Shown: positions 43,228 through 52,975 of the stretch, in pieces
How the letters are laid out: each line of letters opens with the position of its first letter
Numbering within the stretch: position 1 is the stretch's first letter
From: Carettochelys insculpta
Taxonomy: Eukaryota > Chordata > Testudines > Carettochelyidae
DNA length: 64,000 nucleotides
Direction: 5' to 3'
Assembly: GCF_033958435.1 (NCBI RefSeq)
Contig: NC_134160.1
Location: 15,673,001-15,737,000, forward strand
Translations under genes and position numbers: made by a program
Notes under the pieces: model-generated
What the model was told of the DNA's origin: nothing
What the model saw: only the letters and a program-made list of their open reading frames with translations
Databases searched by the model: none

Positions 43228-45361
43228 CTATAGTCCAGCACTGGGGGTGGGCGGCTGGGAGCCCTGCCTCAGCCACAGCCCTGTCCGGGGCTGGCTGGAG
43301 GCCAAACGGACCGGCAGATACGTCCGGCGAGTCTCAGCTGGCCCCAGGTCTCCCTCGGCGGAACGGCCCTCGGTGGCGGGTGGCGGGGTGATGGCGGACG
43401 GCGCGGCGACGAGCGGAGCAGCGGGTGGCGCGGCGGGTGGAGCAGTCAGGGCGGGCGCAGTGGCGGCCGGCGCGGCATGGGGGACCAGGTAGTCCACTAG
43501 CCGGTTGAAGGTCTCCATGTAGGTCCCCCATGCCTCTTGGCGCCAGGCCAGCGCCCGCTCCTGGAGATGGAGGCGGTGTTGCTCCACCCGCAGGCGCTGC
43601 TCCACGACCTCCAGCTGCCGGCGGTGGAGGGCCAGCAGCTGGGGGGTCCGTCGCCGTCGGGTGGTGGTGCTGGGTCCGCCGTCTTGCCCGCCGTGGGGCT
43701 GGTCGGTCCTCCGCCGAGGGGCTGGCCTGGAGCGATGGCCCCGGAGGGGATTCCGGGACCACTGAAGCCTCGCCGGCGCTCTCCGGTCCTTCCGATGGTG
43801 CAGCTGCGGAACACAGGAGGGGGGAAGAAGAGTGGAGACAGGCGTTAGTGTGGGCCCCGAGCCGTGGCCCTTATCCCCCCACCCCTGTGCTGCAGGTTCC
43901 CCATCCCCGTCCCCGGGAGATGCTGCTGTGATGGGGTTCAGGAGTCCCCCTGCACTGCACCCCGTCCCCCGGCGGGAGTGACTCTCACTCAGCAGGTACA
44001 ACAGGAGGCTTCTTAGGCAACAGATGCCCAGTTTCTCCCATAAGTGACAGTACAGCAGTCAGAGACAGTCCTTCCAACCCGTCCTGGGGAGAAGACCCCA
44101 AGGGGTTCCCCTCTGGGGTGTAGCTTTCCCCCTCTTCAGGCTGGCTGCCTTCCAGCTCTCCCTTCCCCTAGCCTCTACCTGCGGCCCCGCCCCCGATTCA
44201 AACCCAGCTCGGCTCCTCCCTCCTCTTTGTTCAGGGCAGAGGTGTAACCTGCCAGTTGTAGCCCCAGGATCACCCTTAGCCACTGGGAGCTATTCAGCTT
44301 GTTGCCCATATCTAGCCTGAGACTCGCATTTGCACTCCCCCCACTCCATCACATGCTGCTACTGATGCGGCTGCTGCTGCTGCTGCAGGGTGTCCCACCC
44401 CCTCCTCCCAGGGGACCCTAGAGGTTCCGCTCCCCCCAGCCCCGGGGATGGGGCATGGCACTGTCGTGCTGGGGGGGGCGCGGTGCAGGGGCTGATGCAC
44501 TCCTGTGAGGGACATGGCAGTGCTGTCCTTGGGGCCATGGCCATCTGGGCATGTGGAGGGCCCTGGCCACATATCTATTACCCCCGCCCCTCAGCCCCGG
44601 GGGTGTACACCGGGGGGGTACATACCTGTAGGGCCACTCCCACGGTCGGGGGACAGCCGGGGGGTGGACGCCTGGCTGCTGCTCTGGGATGGCAGGAGGA
44701 GGATCTGGAGCCCGGTGTCAGTAGAGGAGGAGTCCCCCTCCTCCTTCTCCTCCTCCTGCTCTGGTGCCCCGGTGGTGGGCTCTGGGGGGGCCCCCGGGGT
44801 GCGGGGCTTACCTCCGGGATGGACTCTGGTTCCGGGGCCTGCTGGGGCTCCTCAGCCAAGGTATCAAGAGTGGCCAGAGGGGAGGAGGTGTGCCGGGGGC
44901 CCAGGATGTCCCTGAGCTCCCTGTAAAAGGGGCAAGTGACGGGGGCGACCCCAGATCGGCCAGCCGCATCCCGGGCCCGGGCGTAACCCTGCCACAGCTC
45001 TTTGACTTTACTCTGGACATGGTCCGGAGTGCGGGCAGGGTGACCCCGGGCGGCCAGGCCCTCGGCCAGCTGAGCGAACGCATCCGCGTTCCGCCTCTTG
45101 CTCCCCATTACCTGGAGCACCTCCTCCTCGCTCCAGAGCCCCAGCAGGTCCCGAAGCTCGGCCTCTGTCCAGGAGGGGCCCCACTGCCGCTTGCCGCCCT
45201 GGCTGCCAGCCCGTGAGCCCTGGCTGCCCTGGGTCCCGTTGGGGGGGGTCCCCTGGGGGCACTGAGGGGGGCTGCCAGGCGGCCATCGCAGCTGGGGTGG
45301 CAGACATTGGTGCCTCAGAGACGTGCAGGCTGGCCACGTGCCTGGGCTGCCACTTGCACAT
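43228..45361 (-). pseudogene. Harbinger SANT/Myb-like DNA-binding protein, two exons, frameshifts in G/C runs
   Basis: The partner protein helps bring Harbinger transposase to DNA and to the nucleus. Exon 1 probably starts near the ATG at 45361 (MCKWQPRHVASLHVSE) and ends at 44626 with donor ACAG/GTATG; exon 2 begins at 43803 after TTCCGCAG and ends at 43228. The joint is in phase. Exon 1 holds a Myb/SANT-like domain: WTEAELRDLLGLWSEEEVLQ, KVKELWQGYARARDA, FYRELRDILGP. An acidic Ser-rich linker (EQEEEKEEGDSSSTD) follows. Exon 2 ends with an Arg/Gln-rich helix (RRQLEVVEQRLRVEQHRLHL) and a Pro/Ala tail. Shifts map to C8/G8 at ~45241-45248, G7 at 44784-44790 and G6 at ~43640-43645. An in-frame ATG at 45420 and a donor at 44811 are alternatives but fit the family less well. 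Confidence 0.8.
43927..44353. mobile_element. Solo LTR in the SANT-like gene intron, 6-bp target duplication
   Basis: A 427-bp insert beginning TGTGATGGGGTTCAGG and ending CCCCCACTCCATCACA, with TG...CA ends on either strand. TGCTGC is duplicated (43921-43926 and 44354-44359), although this lies in a CTG-rich stretch. There is no internal coding sequence and no second LTR. Because the ends are near-palindromic the orientation cannot be fixed. It lies between donor 44625 and acceptor 43804, so it need not disrupt the protein. Confidence 0.7.
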
Positions 45362-45723
45362 TCTCTCAACTTCCTGCACAGGAAAGGGAGGGGGAGCGGA
45401 CCTTTAAGGGGCCGCTCCACACGGCCACCATTGAGCTCAGGGGCTGTAGAGAGCGTCTCTCAACCCCTCAACTGATGGCCGCCATGGAGGACCCCGCAAT
45501 TTCGATGTTGTGGGACGCGCAACAACTACACGGTCCCTACTTCGACGTTGAACGTCGAAGTAGGGCGCTATTCCTATCCCCTCCTGGGGTTAGCGGCTTC
45601 GACGTCTCACCGGCTAACATCGATGTTCACATCGAAATAGCACTGAACACGTGTAGCCGTGACGGGCGCTATTTCGAAGTTAGTGCCGCTACTTCGAAGT
45701 AGCGTGCACGTGTAGACCCGGCT

Positions 45724-46440
45724 TGTGTGAGCAGGAACAAGGCAGCAGGCCAGGAATTTTGAATTCATTTCCTTTGCAGCTAACGTAGCTATCCGGCCAG
45801 GCAGCACACCTCTGGAGCACACGTCAGCAACACTTCTGGCTGTGAGTTCTCAGGGTTGTAAAAGAGGTCTTTAGGAGATCCAGGGCTTCATTTCTGTTGG
45901 GGCGGATGAATCTGTCCTGATGCAGCTATGAACCAGAAAAAGAAATGCAGGCATTTATACAAGATCTCATAGGGTATGCAGCAAAAAAGGTACTCCAGGG
46001 ATGCTCACCAGTGCCAGGTGAAAATAAAGGAGCTCAGGCAGGCATACCAAAAGAAGCAAATGGATGGTCTGGGTCATCTCCCCAAACATGCCGATTTTAT
46101 GAAGAGCTGGGTGGGATTCTAGGGAGTGACCCAACCACAGCCGCAAAAGACTGTCTGGATTCCTCCAGAGAAACTGCACAGCAATCCTCTGGCAAAAGCA
46201 AGGAGGTGCATGAGGAAGAGGAGGAAGAAACCAATTAGCTGGTAAGTGGAGAAGCTGATCCTGCAAATAGCCAGGAGCTATTTTTAACTTTGGAGCCAGT
46301 CCCCTCATCCCAGGAGTTTTTAGAGCCAAACCTTGATGCTGGAGAGGGCACGTCTGGTGAGTATTCTTTTTTACAATGCTACAAATAGATTGCAGTTAGG
46401 TTGGGGTGAATCTAAGCCTATGCAGCCTAGTACCCTTACA
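45724..46440 (+). pseudogene. Second SANT/Myb-like Harbinger accessory remnant (core at 45945-46365)
   Basis: Plus-strand frame 45945-46238 carries the end of a SANT/Myb-like domain (CRFYEELGGILGSDPTTAAK near 46088) followed by an acidic stretch (HEEEEEETN) and, in another frame, a LDAGEGTSG motif near 46335 just before a GGTGAGT donor-like site. This resembles the linker of Harbinger SANT-like proteins but comes from a different, AT-richer family than 41-45.7 kb. The N-terminal half of the domain is not readable. Possibly part of the decayed family whose C-terminal piece is at 2861-3171. Confidence 0.6.
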
Positions 46441-46639
46441 GCAGCTTGTTAATGTTGCTGGGGACAGAGTGCCAGTCCTGTCTGGACATTTCCATAAAGG
46501 TCTCAGACAGGTACTCTGATTTTTCTCACAAGGTTTTTCGGGAGTCCTGCCTTATTGTGGCTTCCATGATGACACACCTTACCACACCAAGCCACCAGAG
46601 TAGTATAAGGCATCTACCATCAATAAAACTTTAGCCCAG
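46441..46639. other. Unresolved short stretch
   Basis: No gene or repeat recognised; a 62-codon frame (46446-46634) lacks known motifs. Confidence 0.3.
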
Positions 46640-47190
46640 CCCACTGACCCCTTATCCACACCCACATGTCAATGGAAGTCCTGCCCCTGGGGGTGGGCGT
46701 AATACTTCTGGAGTCAAGCTGGACACATTACTAGAAGGAAATGGTGCCAAGTGACCCCTCTCCACCACCCTCAACCAATAGATAGGGGTTTTGTCCATGC
46801 AGGACCACCCTAAGAGCAGATTTGACCAATGGGGTGCAGTTCTGGGGTAGGCTGCCCCACCCAGAAATGGGTCATGTGATCTCTCTAAGATCTCATCCCA
46901 CCACCCTCTATCAATCAAAATGGGTTTAGATCCCATATGACCATGCACGGAGCAGATTTGACCAATGGAGGTGCAGTTCTAAGGCAGGTTGCCCCACCCA
47001 GAAGTGGGTTATGTGACCCCTATAAGAACTCTGCCTTCTACCAGTAAGGAGGGGATTTGCCTCCAAAGGGTCTCTCTGAGAGTGGGTTCAACTGAATAGG
47101 GCTAGTTTTGGGGGCAGCGTGACCAACCCAGAAGTGGGTCATATGACCCCTCCAAGAGCTCCCCTTACCTCCCTCTACCAATCAGTGTAT
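46640..47190 (+). repeat. Diverged tandem repeat, ~130-140-bp unit, about 3-4 copies
   Basis: Units share CCCACCCAGAA-TGGGTCAT followed by GTGACCCCT, an ACCAATCA-like box and AGATTTGACCAATGG with GTGCAGTTCTGGGGCAGG. The CCCAGAA-TGGGT box recurs near 46860, 46998 and 47130. Divergence between units is high, so this is an old array. Confidence 0.65.
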
Positions 47191-47197
47191 CAGTGTT

Positions 47198-47520
47198 GTA
47201 CTGAAAAGTACTGCACAGGATCTTTTCAGGGGAAAAGGCAAAATGCCACATTTATTGGTAATACACATATAGCAATCAACGCTTATCATATGCATATGAT
47301 ATATCCCATTCCCATTCATACATACACACACAAACACACTCCTGTCTTGTTGCTGTTATCAATAGTTGCTCCCCATAACTGCACTGACCAGGTGAGTTCA
47401 ATGGGGGAGGGGTGGAGCTGGGCTTCTGCCGATCCGAATCGGGGCTCCAGTGATGACAAGACAAAACCCAGGGTGCCTGTGCAAGATGCCTTCATTTATA
47501 CAGTCCTCTCTCTCAGGCGG
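47198..47520 (-). mobile_element. LTR fragment related to the 26.0/30.4 kb LTRs
   Basis: It starts GTTGTACTGAAAAGTACTGC and shows CACATTTATTGGTAATAC (reverse-complement polyadenylation signal), a CATATGCATATGATATA stretch, a CA-rich stretch and GCCGATCCGAATCGGGGCTC, in the same order as the U5/R side of LTR 26044-26881. Similarity is lost near 47520, close to a non-LTR element. Confidence 0.6.
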
Positions 47521-47574
47521 GCTGCCACAAGTCAGCCAGCTCATGCAGATGCATCATCTGGGAGAGCAGTTTTA

Positions 47575-49228
47575 GTAGTAGCAGCATCCCTCAGTCTATA
47601 TAGACTATGGAACGCGCCCTTTGTAGTTCCGTTTGGCATCCTCATTTGCAGCGTTGGCTGTGACTGTGAAGACCCTCACGAGAGTGACAGTCCTTGCTGC
47701 CTCTGTTGCATATGTAATGGGTGACTGGCAGGTCCTTGCTGTGCTTTCTGTGGGCTCACTTCTCCTTTGCTAGCTGTCTGATCCTCAGCTCACCCTTCTG
47801 AAGGCCCTTGTACAGTTCCTGCCTCCACCTACTGCGATCGTCTGCCAGCTCCTCCCAGCTGCCTGGCTTGATGTCTGTTTACCTGAGGTCTCTCTTGCAA
47901 ACATCTTTGTAGTGCAGCTGGGGGCGTCCGGGAGGTTTTTTGCCAGAGGCTAGCTCGCCATACAGGATGTCTTTTGGGATCCTTCTATCATTCATCCTGT
48001 GGACGTGGCCAAGCCAGCGGATCCGCCGCTGCCTGAGGAGGGTGTGCATAGTTGGGATTCCAGCTTGCCCAAGGACAGTAGTGTTGGACACTCTGTCCTT
48101 CCATGATATTCCAAGGATGCGCCTGAGGCAGCGCAAGTGGAAGACGTTCAGCCTCTTTTCCTGGCGTGAAGGAGTTTTGCCTTCTCCCTCCTACATGTTT
48201 CCCGGGCCTGGCTGGGATCTTGGCATCTAGACGGAACACCTGCTCTCGTGTAGGCAAGCCGCCGGGAGCTGTGTTGTTTTGATTAGGTGTTTTTGAGAGT
48301 TCATGTTCAAGGACTGGGAGGGTTGATGTGGCTTTTTTAGAGATAGAAGTGCTGAGCCAGTTATTGTAGCTGATTGTAGCTGACTGCTTTTCTCATAATA
48401 ATGTGCTCTCACTTGGTTATAAAAGCTGTGAGAATAATAAACTCAGGGCCTTCAGACTATAGAACTGTTGGCCCCCTGCTGTCTATGTTCGTCTTTGTCT
48501 TTCATCCTTTGCGGTATCGCACCTCTGGGACCTGTCACTAAACTGGCGGGCATACAGGGTCCAAGTCTCACTGCTGTAAACGAGGGTGCTGAGGATGCAG
48601 GCTCTGTAGACTTGCATTTTGGTGTGAGTGTACAGCTGCTTGTTCCACACTCTCTCGTTGAGTCTGGACAGGGTTGTGGCTGCTTTACTGATCCTCCTAT
48701 TCAGCTCAGTCTCCAAGGACAGGATGTCAGTGATGGTGGACCCGAGGTAAACGAACTGGTGGACGACCTCTAACGTATAGTTGTCAGTGCTGATTGATGG
48801 AGAAACAGCAACGTCCTGAGCAAGTACATTTGTCTTCTTTAGGCTGATGGAGAGCCCAAAGTCCTTGCATGCTTTGGAGAACCGATCCAGCAGCTTCTGA
48901 AGCTGGTCTTCTGTGTGTGACACAACAGCAGTGTCATCTGCGAACAGCATATCTCTGATGAGGACTTCCAGCACCTTAGATTTAGCTTTCAGCCTTGCAA
49001 GATTAAACAGTTTCCCATCAGATCTTGTGTGCAAAAAGATGCCTTCTGTTGAAGATCCAAAGGCGTTTAAGGAGGAGTGCGAAGAAGATCCCGAACAATG
49101 TTGAAGCAAGGACGCATCCTTGTTTAACGCCGCTCCTGATGGTAAAAGCATCTGATAATGTGCCATTGTATTGGACGGTTCCTCTCATGTCTTCGTGGAG
49201 AGCAGTTTTAAGAATACGCATTTAGCAG
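47575..49228 (-). mobile_element. Non-LTR retrotransposon 1 (RT and C-terminal region), minus strand
   Basis: Fragments of a LINE-type protein unlike CR1. From 49221 downward: RSGVKQGCVLASTLFGIFF (RT palm), MLFADDTAVVSHTEDQLQ near 48950 with the catalytic Asp pair, FVYLGSTITDILSLETEL, KMQVYRACILSTLVYSSETW near 48600, then after a solo LTR insert MRCLRRILGISWKDRV, RRIRWLGHVHRMNDRRIPKD and GRPQLHYKDVCKRDLR (48136-47879). The 5' part with the endonuclease is missing. The C-terminal tail and 3' end (TAGTAGCAGCATCCCTCAG) match copy 2 at 59104-59796. The clade (RTE-like or other) is not assigned. Confidence 0.8.
48167..48542 (+). mobile_element. Solo-LTR-like insert in the non-LTR retrotransposon, 6-bp duplication
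   Basis: The flank CTGGCG occurs at 48161-48166 and 48543-48548; the uninterrupted copy at 59.69 kb shows the empty site. The 376-bp insert starts TGAAGGAG and has a TATA-like GGTTATAAAAGC near 48418 and AATAATAAA near 48434, in promoter-then-polyadenylation order, so it reads on the plus strand. Its end (CACTAAA) lacks the usual CA, so the boundary is tentative. A 6-bp target fits beta/alpha-type endogenous retroviruses. Confidence 0.65.
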
Positions 49229-49480
49229 CTTCTTCTGGGTGGTGCTTCCAAAGGCAGGCACTTGCTGGTGACTCCCAAGGCGTCCATGTGTCCAGTCTTC
49301 TTTCAATGGGCCCACTTCACAGGCTCCATTGTTCTTCTCACTGGGCTTGGATCTACCTTCTCCATACCTGGAGGTGCTTGTCTCCCACGCCATTCCATTC
49401 ACACCTCATTCACTCAACAGGACAATCAATTAAGCAATCGAAAAAGAAGGGGTACAGAGAGTTTTGTCTTTACCTTACCT
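49229..49480. other. Unresolved non-coding stretch
   Basis: Nothing recognised. It could be the rest of the LTR fragment at 47198-47520, displaced by the non-LTR insertion, but similarity is too weak to claim. Confidence 0.3.
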
Positions 49481-49676
49481 CAGGCGTGTCCAACCCGCGG
49501 CCTGCGGGCCGCATGCGGCCCTGGACAGCTAGTAATATGGCCCCACAAGATCATAAACTTTTAACATTATTATGTGATTTATATACATTAACTATATTAT
49601 ATATTTTATATGCGGCCCAAGACAATTCCTCTTCACTCAATGTGGCCCAGGCAAGCCAAAAGGTTGGACACCCATG
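49481..49676. mobile_element. hAT-type MITE (196 bp) with perfect 8-bp target duplication
   Basis: The termini CAGGCGTGTCCAACC and, inward from the right, CATGGGTGTCCAACC match in 13 of 15 bases. CCTTACCT flanks both sides exactly (49473-49480 and 49677-49684). The interior has a GC-rich CGGCCTGCGGGCCGCATGCG palindrome and an AT-rich core. It is a clean, fairly young hAT insertion. Confidence 0.9.
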
Positions 49677-49684
49677 CCTTACCT

Positions 49685-50484
49685 ACTTCTAGGAACTGTT
49701 CTACAAAATATAATTAAATTTCTATAGAACAGGGCTTAATACAATGATACATAAAATGACTTGACAATATTTAAAAACTCCAATGAGAAGATAGTTAAAA
49801 CAGAGATGTATCTACATCACCTCTGGAACTGCAGTGCCATACAAAAAGAGGCCATTTTGTTCCAAGAATGCATGTTTCAGAAATCATAGAAAAGCTGAAA
49901 CTATTTGGACTCTATGTCTACTCTGATCAGAAGTCTGGGCTTTGTTTTAGCACCAAGGCCTTCAACTGCTCACTATATCAGTGACAGTTCTGAGGAAGAG
50001 GTAGTAGGTAAGGGGAGTCCTTTGGCACAGTCACTGAGGGATACACCAGAACCCAACGCCTAAACCCAATGACTCTTGAGGCAGCCTGATGAGCTAGGCA
50101 GCCTCTTGTTATCTATCCTGTGGAAGAAGGTGATTGCAGCTTGCAGGAATCACGAAAGAACAAGGTGACCAGAAAAGATGTCAAAGAGGTAAATGAACGA
50201 TTAGCAAGTGATGGTCGAGACTGGGGTGTAATGGGGGTTAGAACCAACCTGTGCTTGGGGAATCTGAAAACAAGCAGTGGGGGGACTTATGCTCTTTCTT
50301 TTTCTGAAAATCTTTTAACAGCTTGAGGATGTCTTCTGGAGGACCTTAGTGCAACAAAGATGAATTGGGACCACTTTTGGTTTTGCTCAACACCGATACA
50401 AGTTCTTGAAGAGAATGCCAGGGATGGCAGCTATTAAGAATTTAGGAAGAGGCTTGACGTGGAACTAGCTGAGCCAGTGCTATG
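49685..50484. other. Unresolved non-coding region
   Basis: No recognised gene, repeat or terminal structure in about 800 bp. A 68-codon frame at 50120-50326 has no known motif. Confidence 0.4.
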
Positions 50485-51348
50485 TGTGACAGGGTGTACC
50501 AACCCCTCACTGAGCAGGGGTGTGGGGGCCAGGGTGGAAAAGACCCCACCCCAAATGTTCTGCTAGCCATGCTCAGGCTGCAGCCCAAGCATAAAAGTCA
50601 GGGGAGCCTGGCAGCTGGGGCTGGCCAGCAGTGTGGAAGGAGCTCCTGATGAAAGCTGGGAAGCAGCTGCCCAGGGAGCTGAAGCAGCAACAGCCACAGC
50701 AGAGGTGACAGCAGCAGCAGCTGCCCAAGGAACAGAGCAACAACAGCAGCAGCAGCTGTAACAACACTCTGGGGAGGTGCAACCACAGCTGGAGCAACGC
50801 TCCCACTCGCAGAGGGGGTAGGAAGCAGCCCAGGGCAGAGGACCGGGAGGGAATCCTGGAGCTCAGCGTGTTGTGGTGTGGGATCCCTGCTGAGCTGGTG
50901 GCTGTGGGTGACACACCCACATCGACAGGGCTCTGGGCTAGAGTTCGGTGGAAAGGGTGGGCCTGAGCTCCCCTACCCCCCCCCGTAACCCCCCCAGAAA
51001 GAGGAATGGTGACTAGGCTCTGGGTCTGTGTGCAGTGACTTGGACGCTGAGGTCTGCAGACTGGGGCTGGGCCATGGGGTCTGCAGACTGTGACTTGGCT
51101 GCAGAGGCCCCCATAGGCAGAGAATCCAGAGAACTTTGACTAGGCTGTGGAGGCTGGACCTTGGCTGTTACGCTGCACTGCCCTGACTGCGGGGGCAAGG
51201 TGTATGGACTTTGGCCATTAGGCTGCACTTCCCTAACTGCAGGGTGATGCGTATTGACCTTGGTTGTCTGGGCCTGTGAATTTGGACTAGGCTGTGGAGC
51301 CCTGAGAGCAGCACCTTGGGAGCGACACGGGGCAGAGACCCTGCTACA
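50485..51348 (+). mobile_element. Solo LTR, Gypsy-like
   Basis: It begins TGTGACAGGGTGTACC and ends GACCCTGCTACA, TG...CA, 864 bp. The flanks CTATG (50480-50484) and CCATG (51349-51353) agree in four of five bases. A TATA-like GCATAAAAGTC lies near 50590, and a CAG/CAA-rich stretch at 50685-50765. No internal coding region or second LTR is present. Orientation follows the TATA box. Confidence 0.6.
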
Positions 51349-51570
51349 CCATGTCATCAGCATAAAAAAAGGTCTTATGGTCTATTGTACATGTTGCTGT
51401 TTGCGCTGTCCTTTATCACTGCCTTAGGAAAAAGCTTTTTGAAGATTCTGAGGGGTGTGTCATAGACGGTGTCCAAAGGCACCGTGATTGAGTGACATGG
51501 ACTTTGGAAGGTACACAATGCAAGCTGAAGAACCTGTGTGCTGAACTGTGTTTGAAAAGCTCATTAAACT
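51349..51570. other. Unresolved short stretch
   Basis: No recognised feature. Confidence 0.3.
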
Positions 51571-52018
51571 AGGCTTGCTGGATGTCCTGCAATAAGAGGA
51601 CAGTCCTAGATTTCCTCGGCAAGTCCTGTGTTCTGCATTTACACAAAAATACCCTGCTGGACATTTTTGTGTGAATGGGGAATGTGGGACTTGTCAGGGA
51701 AATTCCCCACCCCTGCTGGGGTTCCCACAGCTGGGGCTGCTGGCGGAGTCTTGGTGCCCCAGCTGGCTCCCAGCCACAGGGTTGCAGGGTCCCCCATTCC
51801 CCACCAGCTGGGGCGCTGCACCCGAGATGGCTCTCAGCTGCGAGGTTTCGAAATCTCCTCACCCTCTGTCTGGGAATCCCACAGCTGGGGCTGCCAGCCA
51901 AGGCCTGGTGCTCAGCCGGCTCCCCACCATGTGTCTGTGGGGGGCTCCCCTCCACCCACCTGTTTTTTTGCAAATTTATGGGAGGTAGCATAAGTTTTCC
52001 AAAAATCTGGCAACCCTA
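51571..52018. mobile_element. Possible MITE with TAGGGTTGCCAGA-type ends
   Basis: The left edge TAGGCTTGCTGGATGTCCTG and the right edge (inward, minus strand) TAGGGTTGCCAGATTTTTGG form a loose inverted pair. A short internal inverted pair (CTGGACATTTTTGTGTGAAT against an ACACAAAAATACCCTG block) lies near 51645-51672. No target duplication can be fixed. Family unknown. Confidence 0.4.
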
Positions 52019-52772
52019 ACGCTATTATTGCCATCACTTCTGCTAGGCATAGGCAGTGTCCATGCTTAACTCAGGAACATTTAGCGTGAGCAGTGACCTT
52101 GGTAAATGCAGTGCCATTCAGTCAAGATCCTCACAGTGTTTTAAAGAAAATGACCAAATCAGAAGATGCTTGCTAAGTTACAGAACCCTGCTTAGGAAAA
52201 AGACTGTTTGTAAGATACCTAAAGTGATTAAGTTAGAAAATGGTGAGGGGTCATATATGCAATGTCAAACTTGGCAGTTGGAAATGTAACTATCTATTAA
52301 AAAGAGTTTTTGTGACTACCTGTGTTTCTCTTACAAGGTTTCTGTAGCTATAAATAAGTAAAAGTTTGGGTGGAACACCATGATCTGCTCACCTTTTAAA
52401 TAAATAAAAAGTTTGTGGGAACCCAGCTAGCTCTTCCGCGTTTGTGCAAGAGGTCATCTTTAGAGAAAATCCCTGAAAGGGCTGTCCTAGAATGTTTGAG
52501 ACTTGGGGTGTGTTTAAAATAAAAGCCAGCCTCCCTCTGCCCTCCCCAGCCTATAGCTAGGTTTCTATCAGCGGGGTTTGAGTACAACAGAGCTGACTTA
52601 TCCTGTTGAAGTCAACAGTTTAACCACACCTCGCTGAATAGCCAGGGTGCTCTAGTCAGTGGTTAGGACATGTGACCATTTATCCTTGCTGAGGTTAGAG
52701 CTAATTGTTGTAGTGTTCAGTAATTAAGTTTGATGGGTATACACAGAGGTGGAAAGTAACAAAGTAGAAATA
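52019..52772. other. Unresolved non-coding region
   Basis: No gene, repeat or terminal structure recognised in ~750 bp of AT-rich DNA. Confidence 0.4.
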
Positions 52773-52964
52773 GAACAACAAGAAGTCTTGTGGCACCTTA
52801 CAGACTAGCAGATATTTCGGAGCATAAATTTCATGAGCAAAAGCGGGTCTTAAAGCAGGTCTTTGCCCACAAAAGCTTATGCTCCAAAATATCTGTTAGT
52901 CTATAGGGTACCACAATACTTCTTGTTGTTCTCGAAGCTACAGACTAACACGGCTCCCTGTCTG
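52773..52964. mobile_element. PLE-derived foldback with 11-bp target duplication
   Basis: AACAACAAGAAGTCTTGTGG near the left and its complement near 52918 form the arms, and CTACAGACTAACACGGCTCC marks the terminus. AAGTAGAAATA flanks it at 52762-52772 and 52965-52975. The hammerhead-like core is degraded (CAAAAGC in place of CGAAAGC, no CTGANGA box). Confidence 0.75.
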
Positions 52965-52975
52965 AAGTAGAAATA

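Larger units (their letters stand above)
41039..45723 (+). mobile_element. Nearly complete PIF/Harbinger transposon
   Basis: A 4.7-kb element beginning GGCTACGTCTACACGTG at 41039 and ending GTGCACGTGTAGACCCGGCT at 45723. TGT occurs on both sides (41036-41038 and 45724-45726), the expected 3-bp duplication, though the last six bases of the right terminus are diverged, so the end is approximate. Subterminal regions carry repeated CATCGAAATAG and CTACTTCGA motifs. It encodes a DDE transposase (plus) and a SANT/Myb-like protein (minus) that converge, the standard two-gene Harbinger layout. An unrelated solo LTR sits in an intron. Base composition is far more GC-rich than the surroundings. Confidence 0.85.
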
